Source: Clostridium carboxidivorans P7 (GTDB lineage: Bacteria > Bacillota > Clostridia > Clostridiales > Clostridiaceae). Taken from it: DNA of 64,000 nt. Each line of letters starts with the position of its first letter. The stretch's first letter is position 1. The notes beneath the pieces were generated by a model. That model made no database searches and had not been told where the DNA came from. It worked only from the letters and a program-made list of their open reading frames with translations. Location of the stretch: the NCBI RefSeq assembly GCF_001038625.1, contig NZ_CP011803.1, forward strand, positions 4,650,001-4,714,000. The letters are read 5' to 3'. Shown here in pieces: positions 38,072 to 46,925 of this stretch. Both the position numbers and the translations under genes were made by a program.

Positions 38072-39691
38072 TTGGTAAATCACAAGTCAATGTTAAAAAA
38101 CTTCTGCAAAGTTCTGTTCGTGGCTTTAATTAGTATTAGCATAACACCTAAAGTTTATGCTCAAGGAAATTATCAAAGATACGGTGGAACTGATAGGTAT
38201 GAAACTTCTATGAAAATTTCACAAAAGTTTGACACAAAATCAGGTTATGCAATAATTGCTTCAGGGCAAAACTTTCCAGATGCTCTTTGTGCATGTCCTC
38301 TTTCTAAAAAGTATGATGCTCCAGTAATACTTACTACGGAAAATAAGTTGGATAGTAAGGCTGAAGCAGAACTTAAAAGAAGTGAAATAAAAAAGGTTTT
38401 CATAATAGGTAATTCTATATCAAAGGATGTAGAAAATAGTATTAGTAATATGGGAATAGCTTGTGAAAGGCTGGGAGGAGCAGACAGATATGAAACATCT
38501 ATGATAGTTGCAAACTATGTAGGTATAAAGGAAAGAGTAATAGTAGTATCTGGAGATAACTATCCAGATGCATTAACAATTGCACCTATTGCAGCTAATA
38601 TTGATACACCTATAATACTTGTAGGTAAAGATTCAATACCAGATGTGGTAAAAAACTCTTTAAAAGATAAACAAATCACGAATACTTATGTTATAGGGTC
38701 AGAAGGAGCTATAAGTAATTCAGTGAAGGATCAATTTAATAATGCAGAGAGAGTAAGCGGTACAGATAGATATAGTACTAATTTGGCTATAATCAATAGA
38801 TTTAGAGATAATATAGATTTTAGCAGTGTATATTTGGCTTCTGGTTCAAATTTTCCAGATTCACTTTCAGGATGTGCATTAGCACAAAAAACTAAGTCGC
38901 CTTTAGTATTAGTAAACGAAGATATAAATACAGAAGAGCAAAATGGTATTAAACAAATATTGTCATCAGCTAAAAATATTTCTGTACTAGGATTAGAAGG
39001 AGCAGTTTCATTAAAAACATTATATTTAATAGGATTAGAAAAAGAACCACCAAAACCAGTACAGAATCAAGGTGTTCAACCACCTGCGTGGACAAGTTCC
39101 TTTAATATTATGAATGCAGGAGAAACTGAAAGGGTTTATATAAAAAGTAGTCCAAGCTCTTCAGCATCAAATGTAGGCTCAACTTATGGAAGTCTCCCAG
39201 AAGTTAAAATTTTGGGCAGCGATAGTGGATATTATTATGTAGAAGTATTGGACTATGATACTTTAAATTACATAAAGGGTTATGTACCTATGAGTATGGT
39301 TAATACGGTAACACCTTCAGGGCCTTATAATATACTTGTAGATAAGTCAAGACAAAGAGTATATGTATTTAATAATGAAAATATAGTTAAGGAGTTTATA
39401 TGTTCTACAGGGAAAGATGAAAGTCCAACACCATCAGGTAGATTTTTAGTTGGATCTAAGGGACCTAGTTTTGCAGCATCTGAGAGTACAGAATGTTATT
39501 ATTGGACAAGACTTGACAATAATTATTTATTTCATAGTGCCATATATACATTAAGTGGATATGCAGTACAGTCTGAATATGATAAATTAGGTTCTAAGGC
39601 TTCACATGGATGTATAAGACTTAAAATAGAGGATGCAAAGTGGATTCAAGATAATGTTCCATATAGAACGCTAGTAACAATAAAAGATTAA
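38072..39691 (+). CDS. Cell-wall L,D-transpeptidase with three CWB2 repeats
   Basis: A secreted wall protein of about 539 residues. After a signal peptide (ending near VYAQ) come three cell-wall-binding type-2 repeats, each opening with an RYGGTDRYET-like motif (R(Y/L/V)(G/S)G(T/A)DRY), then an SH3-like segment (ERVYIKSSPSS...) and a YkuD domain with the catalytic SHGCIRL. It should attach to wall polymers and form 3-3 peptide cross-links. The start is uncertain: TTG 38072 fits the AAGGGGGA spacing, GTG 38066 is too close and ATG 38090 is weak. Confidence 0.9.
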   Translation: MVNHKSMLKNFCKVLFVALISISITPKVYAQGNYQRYGGTDRYETSMKISQKFDTKSGYAIIASGQNFPDALCACPLSKKYDAPVILTTENKLDSKAEAELKRSEIKKVFIIGNSISKDVENSISNMGIACERLGGADRYETSMIVANYVGIKERVIVVSGDNYPDALTIAPIAANIDTPIILVGKDSIPDVVKNSLKDKQITNTYVIGSEGAISNSVKDQFNNAERVSGTDRYSTNLAIINRFRDNIDFSSVYLASGSNFPDSLSGCALAQKTKSPLVLVNEDINTEEQNGIKQILSSAKNISVLGLEGAVSLKTLYLIGLEKEPPKPVQNQGVQPPAWTSSFNIMNAGETERVYIKSSPSSSASNVGSTYGSLPEVKILGSDSGYYYVEVLDYDTLNYIKGYVPMSMVNTVTPSGPYNILVDKSRQRVYVFNNENIVKEFICSTGKDESPTPSGRFLVGSKGPSFAASESTECYYWTRLDNNYLFHSAIYTLSGYAVQSEYDKLGSKASHGCIRLKIEDAKWIQDNVPYRTLVTIKD

Positions 39692-39707
39692 AATTACAAA
39701 TAATAAA

Positions 39708-39755
39708 AATAAACTCAATACAATTGAAAAAAATTATATTGAGTTTATTTTATTT
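39708..39755 (+). terminator. Terminator after the L,D-transpeptidase gene
   Basis: AATAAACTCAATA / TATTGAGTTTATT with T-rich tail. Confidence 0.8.
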
Positions 39756-39849
39756 ATGTGGACAAAATAAATTTCTAAGTGTAGATGAATATTATATATA
39801 AGAGTAGGTAATAATTGTAAATATGAAAAATAGATAGGGGGTATGTAGA

Positions 39850-40062
39850 ATGAAAAAGCGAATTTGTATTATATGTGGAAAACTTCTAAATGATGGTATA
39901 ATTATATATGGTAGGGGTATTTGCTCTTGTTGTGAGAAGCGACTAATGAATATAGAAATGGATACAGATTTTTATGATTATTATAAACAATGTATAAGAA
40001 GAAATATAGCTGAATTAGTTATAAGAGGAGAGGAATTAAAGTGCCAGAATTACCGATTTTAG
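39850..40062 (+). CDS. csfB: Anti-sigma-G factor Gin (CsfB)
   Basis: A 70-residue zinc-ribbon protein with C6-I-I-C9 and C25-S-C27-C28. In Bacillus, Gin/CsfB is made under sigma-F and blocks sigma-G (and sigma-E) until engulfment is done. The position just before the Orn/Lys decarboxylase and tmk genes is the same as in Bacillus. ATG 39850 has AGGGGG 8-9 bases upstream. The decarboxylase GTG start lies 22 bases before this gene ends. Confidence 0.85.
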   Translation: MKKRICIICGKLLNDGIIIYGRGICSCCEKRLMNIEMDTDFYDYYKQCIRRNIAELVIRGEELKCQNYRF

Positions 40063-41516
40063 AAGGAATTTTAGAATATGTGAAAAACAATAATATACAA
40101 TTATGCATGCCAGGTCATAAAGGAGGAAGAGGTTTTTTAGAAACTACTATTGGCAAGGATTTTTTAAAAAATCTTTTAAAATGCGATATTACTGAGGTAG
40201 AAGGAGTAGACAATCTTCATAACCCTCAAGGAATAATAAAAGAGTCAATGGAACTTTTAGCAAAATTTTATGGAAGTAAAAAATCATATTTTCTAGTTAA
40301 CGGCAGTACGTCAGGAAACTTAGCTATGATATTTAGTAGCTTTAATGAGGGAGATAAGGTATTAATAGAAAGGAATTGTCATAGGTCCATCTTTAATGCT
40401 ATAATAATGAGAAAACTTAAGCCTGTATATATAAATAATTTAATGAGTCATACACTAAATGCTCCAGTTTGCATAGATTTGGAGCATTTTTTACAGGTTT
40501 TGAATAAAAATAAGGATGCTAAAGGTATAATTGTTACTTATCCAAATTATTATGGCATATGCTCTAATTTAGAATATATAATAAAACAAGCAAAGAAACA
40601 TAATATGAAAGTACTTGTAGATTCAGCTCATGGAGCTCATTTTGGAATACATAATGATTTACCTCAAAGTGCAGTAAAATTGAATGCAGATATGGTAGTT
40701 ACTAGTACTCATAAAACTCTTTCTAGCTTAACACAAACCTCCTATCTTCATGTTAATAATATGGAAGATATAGGAAAGGTGGATTTTTATGTGAGTGCAT
40801 TTTTAAGTACAAGCCCTTCTTATTTATTCCTATGTTCTATGGATTATGCTAGATACTATTTACAAACTTATGGAAGACAGAAATATGAAAAAATGTTAAA
40901 TATGTTGGGATATTATAAAGATAAGATAAATTCCATAAAAGGTATGAAGGTAATCAGTAAAAAAGATATAAATATCAAACAAAAAATTGATTTATATCAA
41001 CTAGATAGTGTATATGATATTGATAATACTAGATATGTTATAAATTTAAAAGAAGGATATAGCGGATATTTACTGGGAAATTATTTAAGAAAAAATAATA
41101 TTCAAGTGGAAATGAGCGATCATTCAAATGTGGTTTTGATTTTTTCACCATTTAATGAAGAATGGGAACTTGAAAAACTATATAATGTACTTAAGAGATG
41201 TGATTTAAATAAAATAAAAGTTGAAAAATTGGATTTGTTGGAATATAACATACCTATAATGGCTTATATGCCTTTTGAAATTATGGACAAAAAAAAGAAA
41301 TATATAGATATAAAAGATTCACTGGGAAAGGTTAGTGCTGCTAATGTGGTACCATATCCGCCAGGAGTACCCTTAATAAACATGGGAGAAATAATAGATG
41401 ATGTAACCTTAAACTCTATTTGTTATTATATTAATAAGGGAGTAGATATTTTAGGTTTAGAAGATAATAAAATAAGAGTAATTGATGAATTTAATGGAGG
41501 ACAAAAATATGAATAG
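40041..41516 (+). CDS. yaaO: Orn/Lys/Arg decarboxylase family PLP protein
   Basis: A 491-residue fold-type I decarboxylase-like protein. It opens with MPELPILEG, then CMPGHKGGRGF (22-32), GVDNLHNPQG, VNGSTSGN (87-94), DSAHGAH (194-200) and the PLP lysine in STHKTLSSL (K225). It is the YaaO-type form lacking the N-terminal wing domain of the acid-inducible enzymes. Whether it decarboxylates arginine, lysine or another amine donor cannot be said. GTG start, AGAGGAGAGG site. It overlaps csfB and tmk, so the three are translationally coupled. Confidence 0.9.
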   Translation: MPELPILEGILEYVKNNNIQLCMPGHKGGRGFLETTIGKDFLKNLLKCDITEVEGVDNLHNPQGIIKESMELLAKFYGSKKSYFLVNGSTSGNLAMIFSSFNEGDKVLIERNCHRSIFNAIIMRKLKPVYINNLMSHTLNAPVCIDLEHFLQVLNKNKDAKGIIVTYPNYYGICSNLEYIIKQAKKHNMKVLVDSAHGAHFGIHNDLPQSAVKLNADMVVTSTHKTLSSLTQTSYLHVNNMEDIGKVDFYVSAFLSTSPSYLFLCSMDYARYYLQTYGRQKYEKMLNMLGYYKDKINSIKGMKVISKKDINIKQKIDLYQLDSVYDIDNTRYVINLKEGYSGYLLGNYLRKNNIQVEMSDHSNVVLIFSPFNEEWELEKLYNVLKRCDLNKIKVEKLDLLEYNIPIMAYMPFEIMDKKKKYIDIKDSLGKVSAANVVPYPPGVPLINMGEIIDDVTLNSICYYINKGVDILGLEDNKIRVIDEFNGGQKYE

Positions 41517-42234
41517 GGGCATTGTAATAGTAGTAGAAGGTTGCGATGGCAGCGGAAAAGCCACACAAACTCAAATATTATATGAAAAACTTTTAAGTGA
41601 AAATTATAAAGTAAAAAAAATAGAGTATCCAAATTATAAGAGTGATTCTTCAGCGTTAGTTAAAATGTATTTGAATGGAGATTTTGGAAGCAATCCAGAA
41701 GATGTTAATCCATATGTATCATCTACTTTTTATGCAGTTGATAGATTTGCATCTTATAAAACTGAATGGAAGGACTTTTACGAAAGCGGGGGTATAGTAT
41801 TGGCTGATAGGTATACAACTGCAAATATGGTACATCAAGCATCAAAGATTAAAAATGTGCAAGAGAAAAGCAAGTTTTTAGATTGGCTTTGGGATTTTGA
41901 ATTTAGAATTTTTGGCTTGCCAGTTCCAGATTGTGTTATGTTTCTTGATATGCCTCCAGAGTATAGCAGAAAACTTATGAAAGAAAGAGCCAATAAGATT
42001 ACAGGAGATAGTCATAAAGATATACATGAAAAGGACTATGAATACTTAGAACATTCATATAACAATTCCTGTGAAATAGCAGAAAAGTATAAGTGGAATA
42101 GAGTAAAGTGTGTAAAGGAAGGAAATATAAAAAGTATTGAATTAATTAGTGAAGAGGTATTTAATATAGTAAAAAAACAATTAGTAAATTGTACATACAA
42201 TAATATAACAAGGTCATTTGAATTAAATATATAA
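41509..42234 (+). CDS. tmk: Thymidylate kinase
   Basis: Converts dTMP to dTDP. The 241-residue protein has the P-loop EGCDGSGKATQ (10-20), the DRYTT acceptor loop and a lid with KLMKERANKITGDSHKDIHE. It is some 30 residues longer than typical bacterial Tmk (about 210). ATG 41509 follows GGAGG; the start overlaps the decarboxylase gene by 8 bases. Confidence 0.94.
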   Translation: MNRGIVIVVEGCDGSGKATQTQILYEKLLSENYKVKKIEYPNYKSDSSALVKMYLNGDFGSNPEDVNPYVSSTFYAVDRFASYKTEWKDFYESGGIVLADRYTTANMVHQASKIKNVQEKSKFLDWLWDFEFRIFGLPVPDCVMFLDMPPEYSRKLMKERANKITGDSHKDIHEKDYEYLEHSYNNSCEIAEKYKWNRVKCVKEGNIKSIELISEEVFNIVKKQLVNCTYNNITRSFELNI

Positions 42235-42279
42235 TATTTCAATGTTTATATAATTTAAAATAAAAGGGAGATGAGTTAT

Positions 42280-42609
42280 ATGAAATTAATAATAGCTATT
42301 GTTCAGGATGATGATTCTGGAGATTTAGTTGAAACACTAATGGAGTCAGGCTTTAGGGTAACAAAGCTTGCTACAACTGGTGGATTTTTAAAGGCAGGTA
42401 ATACTACTCTTATGATTGGAGTGGAAGAAGAAAAAGTAGATCAAGTAATATCACAAATAGAAGAAATATGTAAAACTAGACAGCAGATTGTATCAACACC
42501 TTCACCAGTAGCAGGATCTACAGGTGTATATGTGCCCTATCCTGTAGAAGTTGAAGTTGGAGGGGCAACAATATTTGTTGTAGATGTTGATAAGTTTGTA
42601 AAAATTTAA
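42280..42609 (+). CDS. darA: Cyclic-di-AMP receptor (DarA/PstA, YaaQ)
   Basis: A 109-residue PII-like protein that binds c-di-AMP. The N-terminus MKLIIAIVQDDDSGDL, the TKLATTGGFLKAGNTT loop and the C-terminal GGATIFVVDVDKF match the family closely. ATG 42280 is preferred because GGGAG lies 10 bases ahead; an ATG at 42271 is too close. It stands between tmk and holB, as in Bacillus. Confidence 0.94.
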   Translation: MKLIIAIVQDDDSGDLVETLMESGFRVTKLATTGGFLKAGNTTLMIGVEEEKVDQVISQIEEICKTRQQIVSTPSPVAGSTGVYVPYPVEVEVGGATIFVVDVDKFVKI

Positions 42610-42623
42610 ATGGAGGGATTTTA

Positions 42624-43568
42624 TTGAGTTTTAGTATGATAATAGGGCATGAAAATATAAAATTTCAGATTGTAAGTTCTATAAAGCAGCAAAGATTTTC
42701 TCATGCTCATATTATTGTCGGAGAAGATGGGATAGGAAAAAGTTTTATTGCCAGGGAAACTGCTATTGAAATTTTAGGAAAGTCTGAAAATAAACAATAT
42801 GCTGATATAGTAGAGTTTAAATTAGGAAAAGGTAAGAAATCAATAGGTATAGATGAAGTAAAAAATATAATAGAAGAAACTACTAAAAAACCTTATGAAG
42901 GTAATAAAAAGGTAATTATAGTTTATAATGCAGATAAGATTACAGAAACAGCACAAAATGCATTCTTAAAAACTATAGAAGAACCACCTAAGGGTGTATT
43001 TATAATATTATTGTGTGAAAAATTAGAATTGATACTAGATACCATAAAATCAAGATGTCAAACATATAAGCTTAACAGATTAAGTGAAGAAGAAATGATG
43101 AATTTTATAAGTAACAAATTTCCTGGATTATCAGAAATAGAATTAAAATCTGTTGTTGCGTTTAGTGATGGTATACCAGGAAGAGCTGAGAAGTTTATTG
43201 ATGATAGTTCATTAAGAGAAATTAGAGATACTATTATAAATGTATTAAGAACAGTTAGCACTAGTAATTTAGAAGAAATTTTATCTAATGAGAATTTTTT
43301 TGTGAAATATAAAAATGAATGGCAAGAAGTTCTAACTTGTATGTTGTCATATATAAGGGATGTACTTATATATAAGGAAACATCAAATAGGGATTTAATA
43401 ATAAATATAGATAAAGTTAACGACATAAAAGATATAGCTGAAATGTTTTCATTTAATAAGTTAAATGGTATTATTAATATTATAAAAGAAACTAGAATAA
43501 AAATGGAGAAAAACGTTAACTCAACATTAGTTTTTGATTCAATGTTGCTTAAAATGCAGGAGGTATAA
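42624..43568 (+). CDS. holB: DNA polymerase III delta-prime subunit
   Basis: A 314-residue clamp-loader subunit with AAA+ motifs: GEDGIGKS (33-40), the conserved KTIEEPPKG, and the SRCQTYKL arginine-finger end. The start is TTG 42624 with TGGAGGGA 6 bases upstream; ATG 42636 lacks such spacing. Together with dnaX at the window start, two clamp-loader genes lie within 43 kb. Confidence 0.94.
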   Translation: MSFSMIIGHENIKFQIVSSIKQQRFSHAHIIVGEDGIGKSFIARETAIEILGKSENKQYADIVEFKLGKGKKSIGIDEVKNIIEETTKKPYEGNKKVIIVYNADKITETAQNAFLKTIEEPPKGVFIILLCEKLELILDTIKSRCQTYKLNRLSEEEMMNFISNKFPGLSEIELKSVVAFSDGIPGRAEKFIDDSSLREIRDTIINVLRTVSTSNLEEILSNENFFVKYKNEWQEVLTCMLSYIRDVLIYKETSNRDLIINIDKVNDIKDIAEMFSFNKLNGIINIIKETRIKMEKNVNSTLVFDSMLLKMQEV

Positions 43569-43569
43569 T

Positions 43570-44478
43570 ATGGTAAAGGTTATAGGGGTGCGTTTTAAAA
43601 AGGCTGGTAAAATATACTATTTTTCACCAGGCGATTTATATATAGAAAAAGATAGTAAAGTAATAGTAGAAACAGCTAGAGGTATAGAATTTGGTGAATG
43701 CGTAATAGGATGTAAAGAAGTAGAAGAATCCGAAATAGTTGCACCACTAAAAAGTGTCATAAGAGTAGCTACTGAAGAAGATACAAGAAAACATAATGAA
43801 AATAAGGAAAAAGAAACGGAAGCTTTTCAAATATGTTTAGAAAAAATTGAGAAGCATCAATTAAAAATGAAACTTATAGATGTAGAATATACTTTTGATA
43901 ATAATAAAGTTATATTTTATTTCACCGCAGATGGAAGGGTAGATTTTAGAGAACTTGTAAAAGATTTGGCTGCTATTTTTAGAACCAGAATAGAATTGAG
44001 ACAGATAGGTGTAAGGGATGAAGCTAAAATGATAGGAGGACTTGGACCTTGTGGAAGGACTATGTGCTGTTCTACATTTTTAGGGGATTTTGCTCCAGTA
44101 TCAATAAAAATGGCAAAGGAACAAAATTTATCTTTGAATCCTACGAAGATATCAGGAATATGCGGAAGGCTTATGTGCTGCTTAAATTATGAACAAGAAA
44201 CTTATGAAAAAATTAGAAAGAGACTGCCTAAACAAGACTCTGTTGTAAATACTCCTTATGGCAGAGGAGTGGTATTTTCAAATTCAGTGGTAAAGGAAAG
44301 TGTAAAAGTAAAAGTAAAGTCTGAAGATGGAGAAGAAACATTAGTGGAAGTTCCAATAGAAGAAGTAGAACTAGTAACTGGTGGATTTGAAGGAAGTATT
44401 AATGAAGATGAAATAAAAATAGATGTAGATGAAGTTGAAGATCCGAATATAATTAAAGAATTATTTAAAGACAATTAA
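43570..44478 (+). CDS. ricT: RicT (YaaT), PSP1-domain regulator
   Basis: A 302-residue PSP1-domain protein. In Bacillus, RicT with RicA and RicF forms an Fe-S complex needed for sporulation, biofilm and RNase Y-dependent mRNA maturation. Two Cys sets are present: C161, C166, C167 (PCGRTMCC) and C198, C203, C204 (CGRLMCC). ATG 43570 follows AGGAGG, one base after the holB stop. An acidic C-terminal tail (EEVELVTGGFEG..., from about 270) ends the protein. Confidence 0.93.
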   Translation: MVKVIGVRFKKAGKIYYFSPGDLYIEKDSKVIVETARGIEFGECVIGCKEVEESEIVAPLKSVIRVATEEDTRKHNENKEKETEAFQICLEKIEKHQLKMKLIDVEYTFDNNKVIFYFTADGRVDFRELVKDLAAIFRTRIELRQIGVRDEAKMIGGLGPCGRTMCCSTFLGDFAPVSIKMAKEQNLSLNPTKISGICGRLMCCLNYEQETYEKIRKRLPKQDSVVNTPYGRGVVFSNSVVKESVKVKVKSEDGEETLVEVPIEEVELVTGGFEGSINEDEIKIDVDEVEDPNIIKELFKDN

Positions 44479-44489
44479 GGAGGAAAACT

Positions 44490-44693
44490 ATGAAGTCTGT
44501 ATTAAAAATTTATAATATGAATACAGCTGAAGACGTTAATAAGATTAGAGTAGCAGTTGCAAGCAACGAAGGTGTAGTGGCTTGTCAAATAAATAAGGAT
44601 AAAGGCGAAGTAAATGTTGTGTATGATGATTATTTTGTCAATAACGATAAGCTGGTTCAGTCTATAGAAGATTTGGGTTATATAGTATTTTAA
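44490..44693 (+). CDS. HMA-fold-like small protein lacking CxxC
   Basis: A 67-residue protein whose strand pattern resembles heavy-metal-associated domains: KIYNMNTAEDVNKIRVAVASNEGVVACQINKDKGEVNVVYDD, then a C-terminal LVQSIEDLGYIVF. The MxCxxC metal motif is replaced by NMNTAED; only one Cys (34) is present. So it probably does not bind copper in the usual way. It sits 11 bases after ricT with an AAGGAGG site. Confidence 0.65.
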   Translation: MKSVLKIYNMNTAEDVNKIRVAVASNEGVVACQINKDKGEVNVVYDDYFVNNDKLVQSIEDLGYIVF

Positions 44694-44775
44694 AATTGTC
44701 TTTAAAAACTTGTCCAAACGTGGTAAAATAAAAAATAGATGTGAAACATCGAATTTTAAAAGGAGGTGTTACATA

Positions 44776-44946
44776 ATGGCTTACAAAATAGAGGATTCAT
44801 GTGTAAGTTGTGGAACATGTGCTTCAGAATGTCCAGTTAACGCTATAAGTCAAGGAGATTCTATATTTGTTATAGATGAAAGTACTTGTATCGATTGTGG
44901 AAATTGTGCTAATGTTTGCCCAGTAGGAGCACCAGTTCAAGAATAG
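44776..44946 (+). CDS. 2[4Fe-4S] ferredoxin
   Basis: A 56-residue clostridial-type ferredoxin with two CxxCxxCxxxCP motifs (CVSCGTCASECP and CIDCGNCANVCP). It is a low-potential electron carrier in the cytoplasm. ATG 44776 lies 7 bases after AGGAGGTG. It is followed by a strong terminator, ending the csfB-to-ferredoxin run. Confidence 0.97.
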   Translation: MAYKIEDSCVSCGTCASECPVNAISQGDSIFVIDESTCIDCGNCANVCPVGAPVQE

Positions 44947-44956
44947 TGTTATTAAC

Positions 44957-44990
44957 AAAAAGACTGCAATTAAGCAGTCTTTTTATTTTG
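44957..44990 (+). terminator. Terminator after the ferredoxin gene
   Basis: AAAAAGACTGC / GCAGTCTTTTTATTTT. Confidence 0.9.
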
Positions 44991-45133
44991 ATAAATATAA
45001 ATAAAAATATATCAAACCAGTTTTAGGGTAAATTCTCTTATATACCTAATATAAATATAAAATTATATAAAGATTGGTTTTTTTTGTTCGAATATCTATT
45101 ATATAAAGCAAAATTGTTGAATGGAGGATAAAA

Positions 45134-45928
45134 ATGGACATATCTGTTATCATTTTCGTTTTGGTTGGATTTGGATCTATAATAGCAGGATTTGTAATAG
45201 AAAAAGGAGTAATAGGTTCACTTTTCCTACTTGCACCGGCTGTAATAGTATTTGGTGGAACAGCAGGAGCAGTCGGCTTAACGTTTCCAGGAGAAATTTT
45301 AAAAAGGTTACCAAAAATAATAAAGGTTGCAATAACTCCAAAAAAAATAGATTTATCGGCTCTTGTAGCATATTTTAAAGATGTATCTTATAAGACTAGA
45401 AAAAATGGATTATTAAGCCTTGAAGGAGAAATATCTGCGGATCCTAATTTAGATCCATTTATTAAGAAAGGACTTCAATTAGTAGTAGATGGAGTTGATC
45501 CACAAGCTGTTAGAAGTATTTTAGAGTTAGAATTGGAATCTACATCCGAAAGGCATAAAAAGGGAGCGGCTATTTTTGCACAAGCAGGTGGATATGCGCC
45601 TACACTTGGTATTATAGGTACAGTAATGGGACTAGTTCACATTTTGGCTGATTTGTCTGACCCAAACACCTTAGGTCCTAAAATAGCATCAGGATTCTTA
45701 GCTACATTGTACGGTCTTTCATCTGCAAATTTATTGTTTTTACCATTAGCAACTAGATTAAAAGCACTAGATGAAAAAGAATTTGGAGAAAAGTCCCTTA
45801 TAATCGAAGGTATATTATATATACAAGAAGGAATAAATCCTAATACTATAGCAGAAAAATTAAAAGGATTTTTAAGTAAAGAAGAACTTAAAAAATTTGA
45901 AGGAATGGATGGTAAGCCAGAAGTATGA
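45134..45928 (+). CDS. motA: Flagellar motor stator protein MotA
   Basis: A 264-residue, four-helix membrane protein that with MotB forms the ion channel driving flagellar rotation. Marks are the N-terminal hydrophobic pair (ISVIIFVLVGFGSIIAGFVI..), PKKIDLSALVAYF, EGGISADP-like LEGEISADPNLDPF and the closing helix pair with APTLGIIGTVMGLVHIL and GFLATLYGLSSANLLFLP. The stop overlaps the motB start (ATGA). Confidence 0.96.
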   Translation: MDISVIIFVLVGFGSIIAGFVIEKGVIGSLFLLAPAVIVFGGTAGAVGLTFPGEILKRLPKIIKVAITPKKIDLSALVAYFKDVSYKTRKNGLLSLEGEISADPNLDPFIKKGLQLVVDGVDPQAVRSILELELESTSERHKKGAAIFAQAGGYAPTLGIIGTVMGLVHILADLSDPNTLGPKIASGFLATLYGLSSANLLFLPLATRLKALDEKEFGEKSLIIEGILYIQEGINPNTIAEKLKGFLSKEELKKFEGMDGKPEV

Positions 45929-46758
45929 AGAAGAAAAAACAAGAAGAACATGAAAATAGTGAAAGATGGCTTCTTAGTTACTCAGACTTTATGACCTTAC
46001 TTATGATACTTTTTGTTGTTTTATATGCTATGAGTAATGTTGACAAAGCAAAGTTTTCTCAGCTTTCTCAATCAATGAGTATAGCTATGGGTGGCGGAAA
46101 AATAATGCAAGGTAATGAAAATTCTCCAAACATATCAAATTCAAGTCCTAGTGGAAACAGTTCAGATGGAAAGACAGAAGAGTCTAAAATGGAGGACTTA
46201 AAGAAAAAGGTTGATAGTTATTTACAAAAAAATGGAATGCAAAATAGTGTTACTACTGAAGTAGATGAAAGAGGACTTGTAGTAAGCTTAAGAGATACTT
46301 TATTTTTTGAAACAGGAAAAGCAGAAGTTATAGCGGCTTCACAAGGGAAACTTGTGGAAATAGGAAAAATATTAAATCAGTTAGATAATACAATGAGAAT
46401 AGAAGGTCATACGGATAATGTTCCTATACATAATGAGCAATTTTCTGATAACTGGCAGTTATCTTCGGCTAGAGCACTTAATGTTACTGAACTACTCATA
46501 GCTAATGGAGTACCTCCTAAAAAGCTTTCATCAGTTGCATATGGAGAGTATAGACCAGTATTAGATAATTCTACAGAAGATGGTAGAGCAAGAAATAGAA
46601 GAGTTGATATAATTGTTGTAAGCAATAAGTATAATAAAATAGAGAACAATTCTATAGGAACAAATCCCTTGGGTAATCCAAGTTTAGGTGATAAGCCTAT
46701 GGGGGACAAACCTATGGGAGACAATCCAGCAAATGTTCCAGATATAAGTACTAAGTAA
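45925..46758 (+). CDS. motB: Flagellar motor stator protein MotB
   Basis: A 277-residue protein: basic N-terminus, one membrane helix with the ion-carrying D21 (SYSDFMTLL), a Ser/Asn-rich linker (about 60-85) and an OmpA-like peptidoglycan-binding domain (EGHTDNVPI ... SSARALNVTELLI ... DGRARNRRVDI). The C-terminal tail has a short Gly-Asp repeat (NPSLGDKPMGDKPMGDNP) not seen in typical MotB. Coupled to motA by a 4-base overlap. Confidence 0.96.
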   Translation: MKKKKQEEHENSERWLLSYSDFMTLLMILFVVLYAMSNVDKAKFSQLSQSMSIAMGGGKIMQGNENSPNISNSSPSGNSSDGKTEESKMEDLKKKVDSYLQKNGMQNSVTTEVDERGLVVSLRDTLFFETGKAEVIAASQGKLVEIGKILNQLDNTMRIEGHTDNVPIHNEQFSDNWQLSSARALNVTELLIANGVPPKKLSSVAYGEYRPVLDNSTEDGRARNRRVDIIVVSNKYNKIENNSIGTNPLGNPSLGDKPMGDKPMGDNPANVPDISTK

Positions 46759-46796
46759 GCCTTAAGATACACTTTAATCTTAAGGCTTAATTTTAT
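46757..46796 (+). terminator. Terminator of motAB
   Basis: AGCCTTAAGAT / ATCTTAAGGCT stem, then TAATTTTA. Confidence 0.85.
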
Positions 46797-46925
46797 GTAA
46801 AATTAAGGAAATTTGACAATTTAATTTATATAAATGATAATTGTTAATAAATATAATTCATTATAATATTTAAGAATAATTAACCTACTAAGTGGTTATT
46901 TATTATAGAAATGAGGATAAAGCTT

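Noticed and set aside
45014..45091. Possible terminator or regulatory fold before motA (AACCA ... TTGGTT)
   Set aside because: The stem is only 6 bp with a loop of over 60 bases; not convincing.
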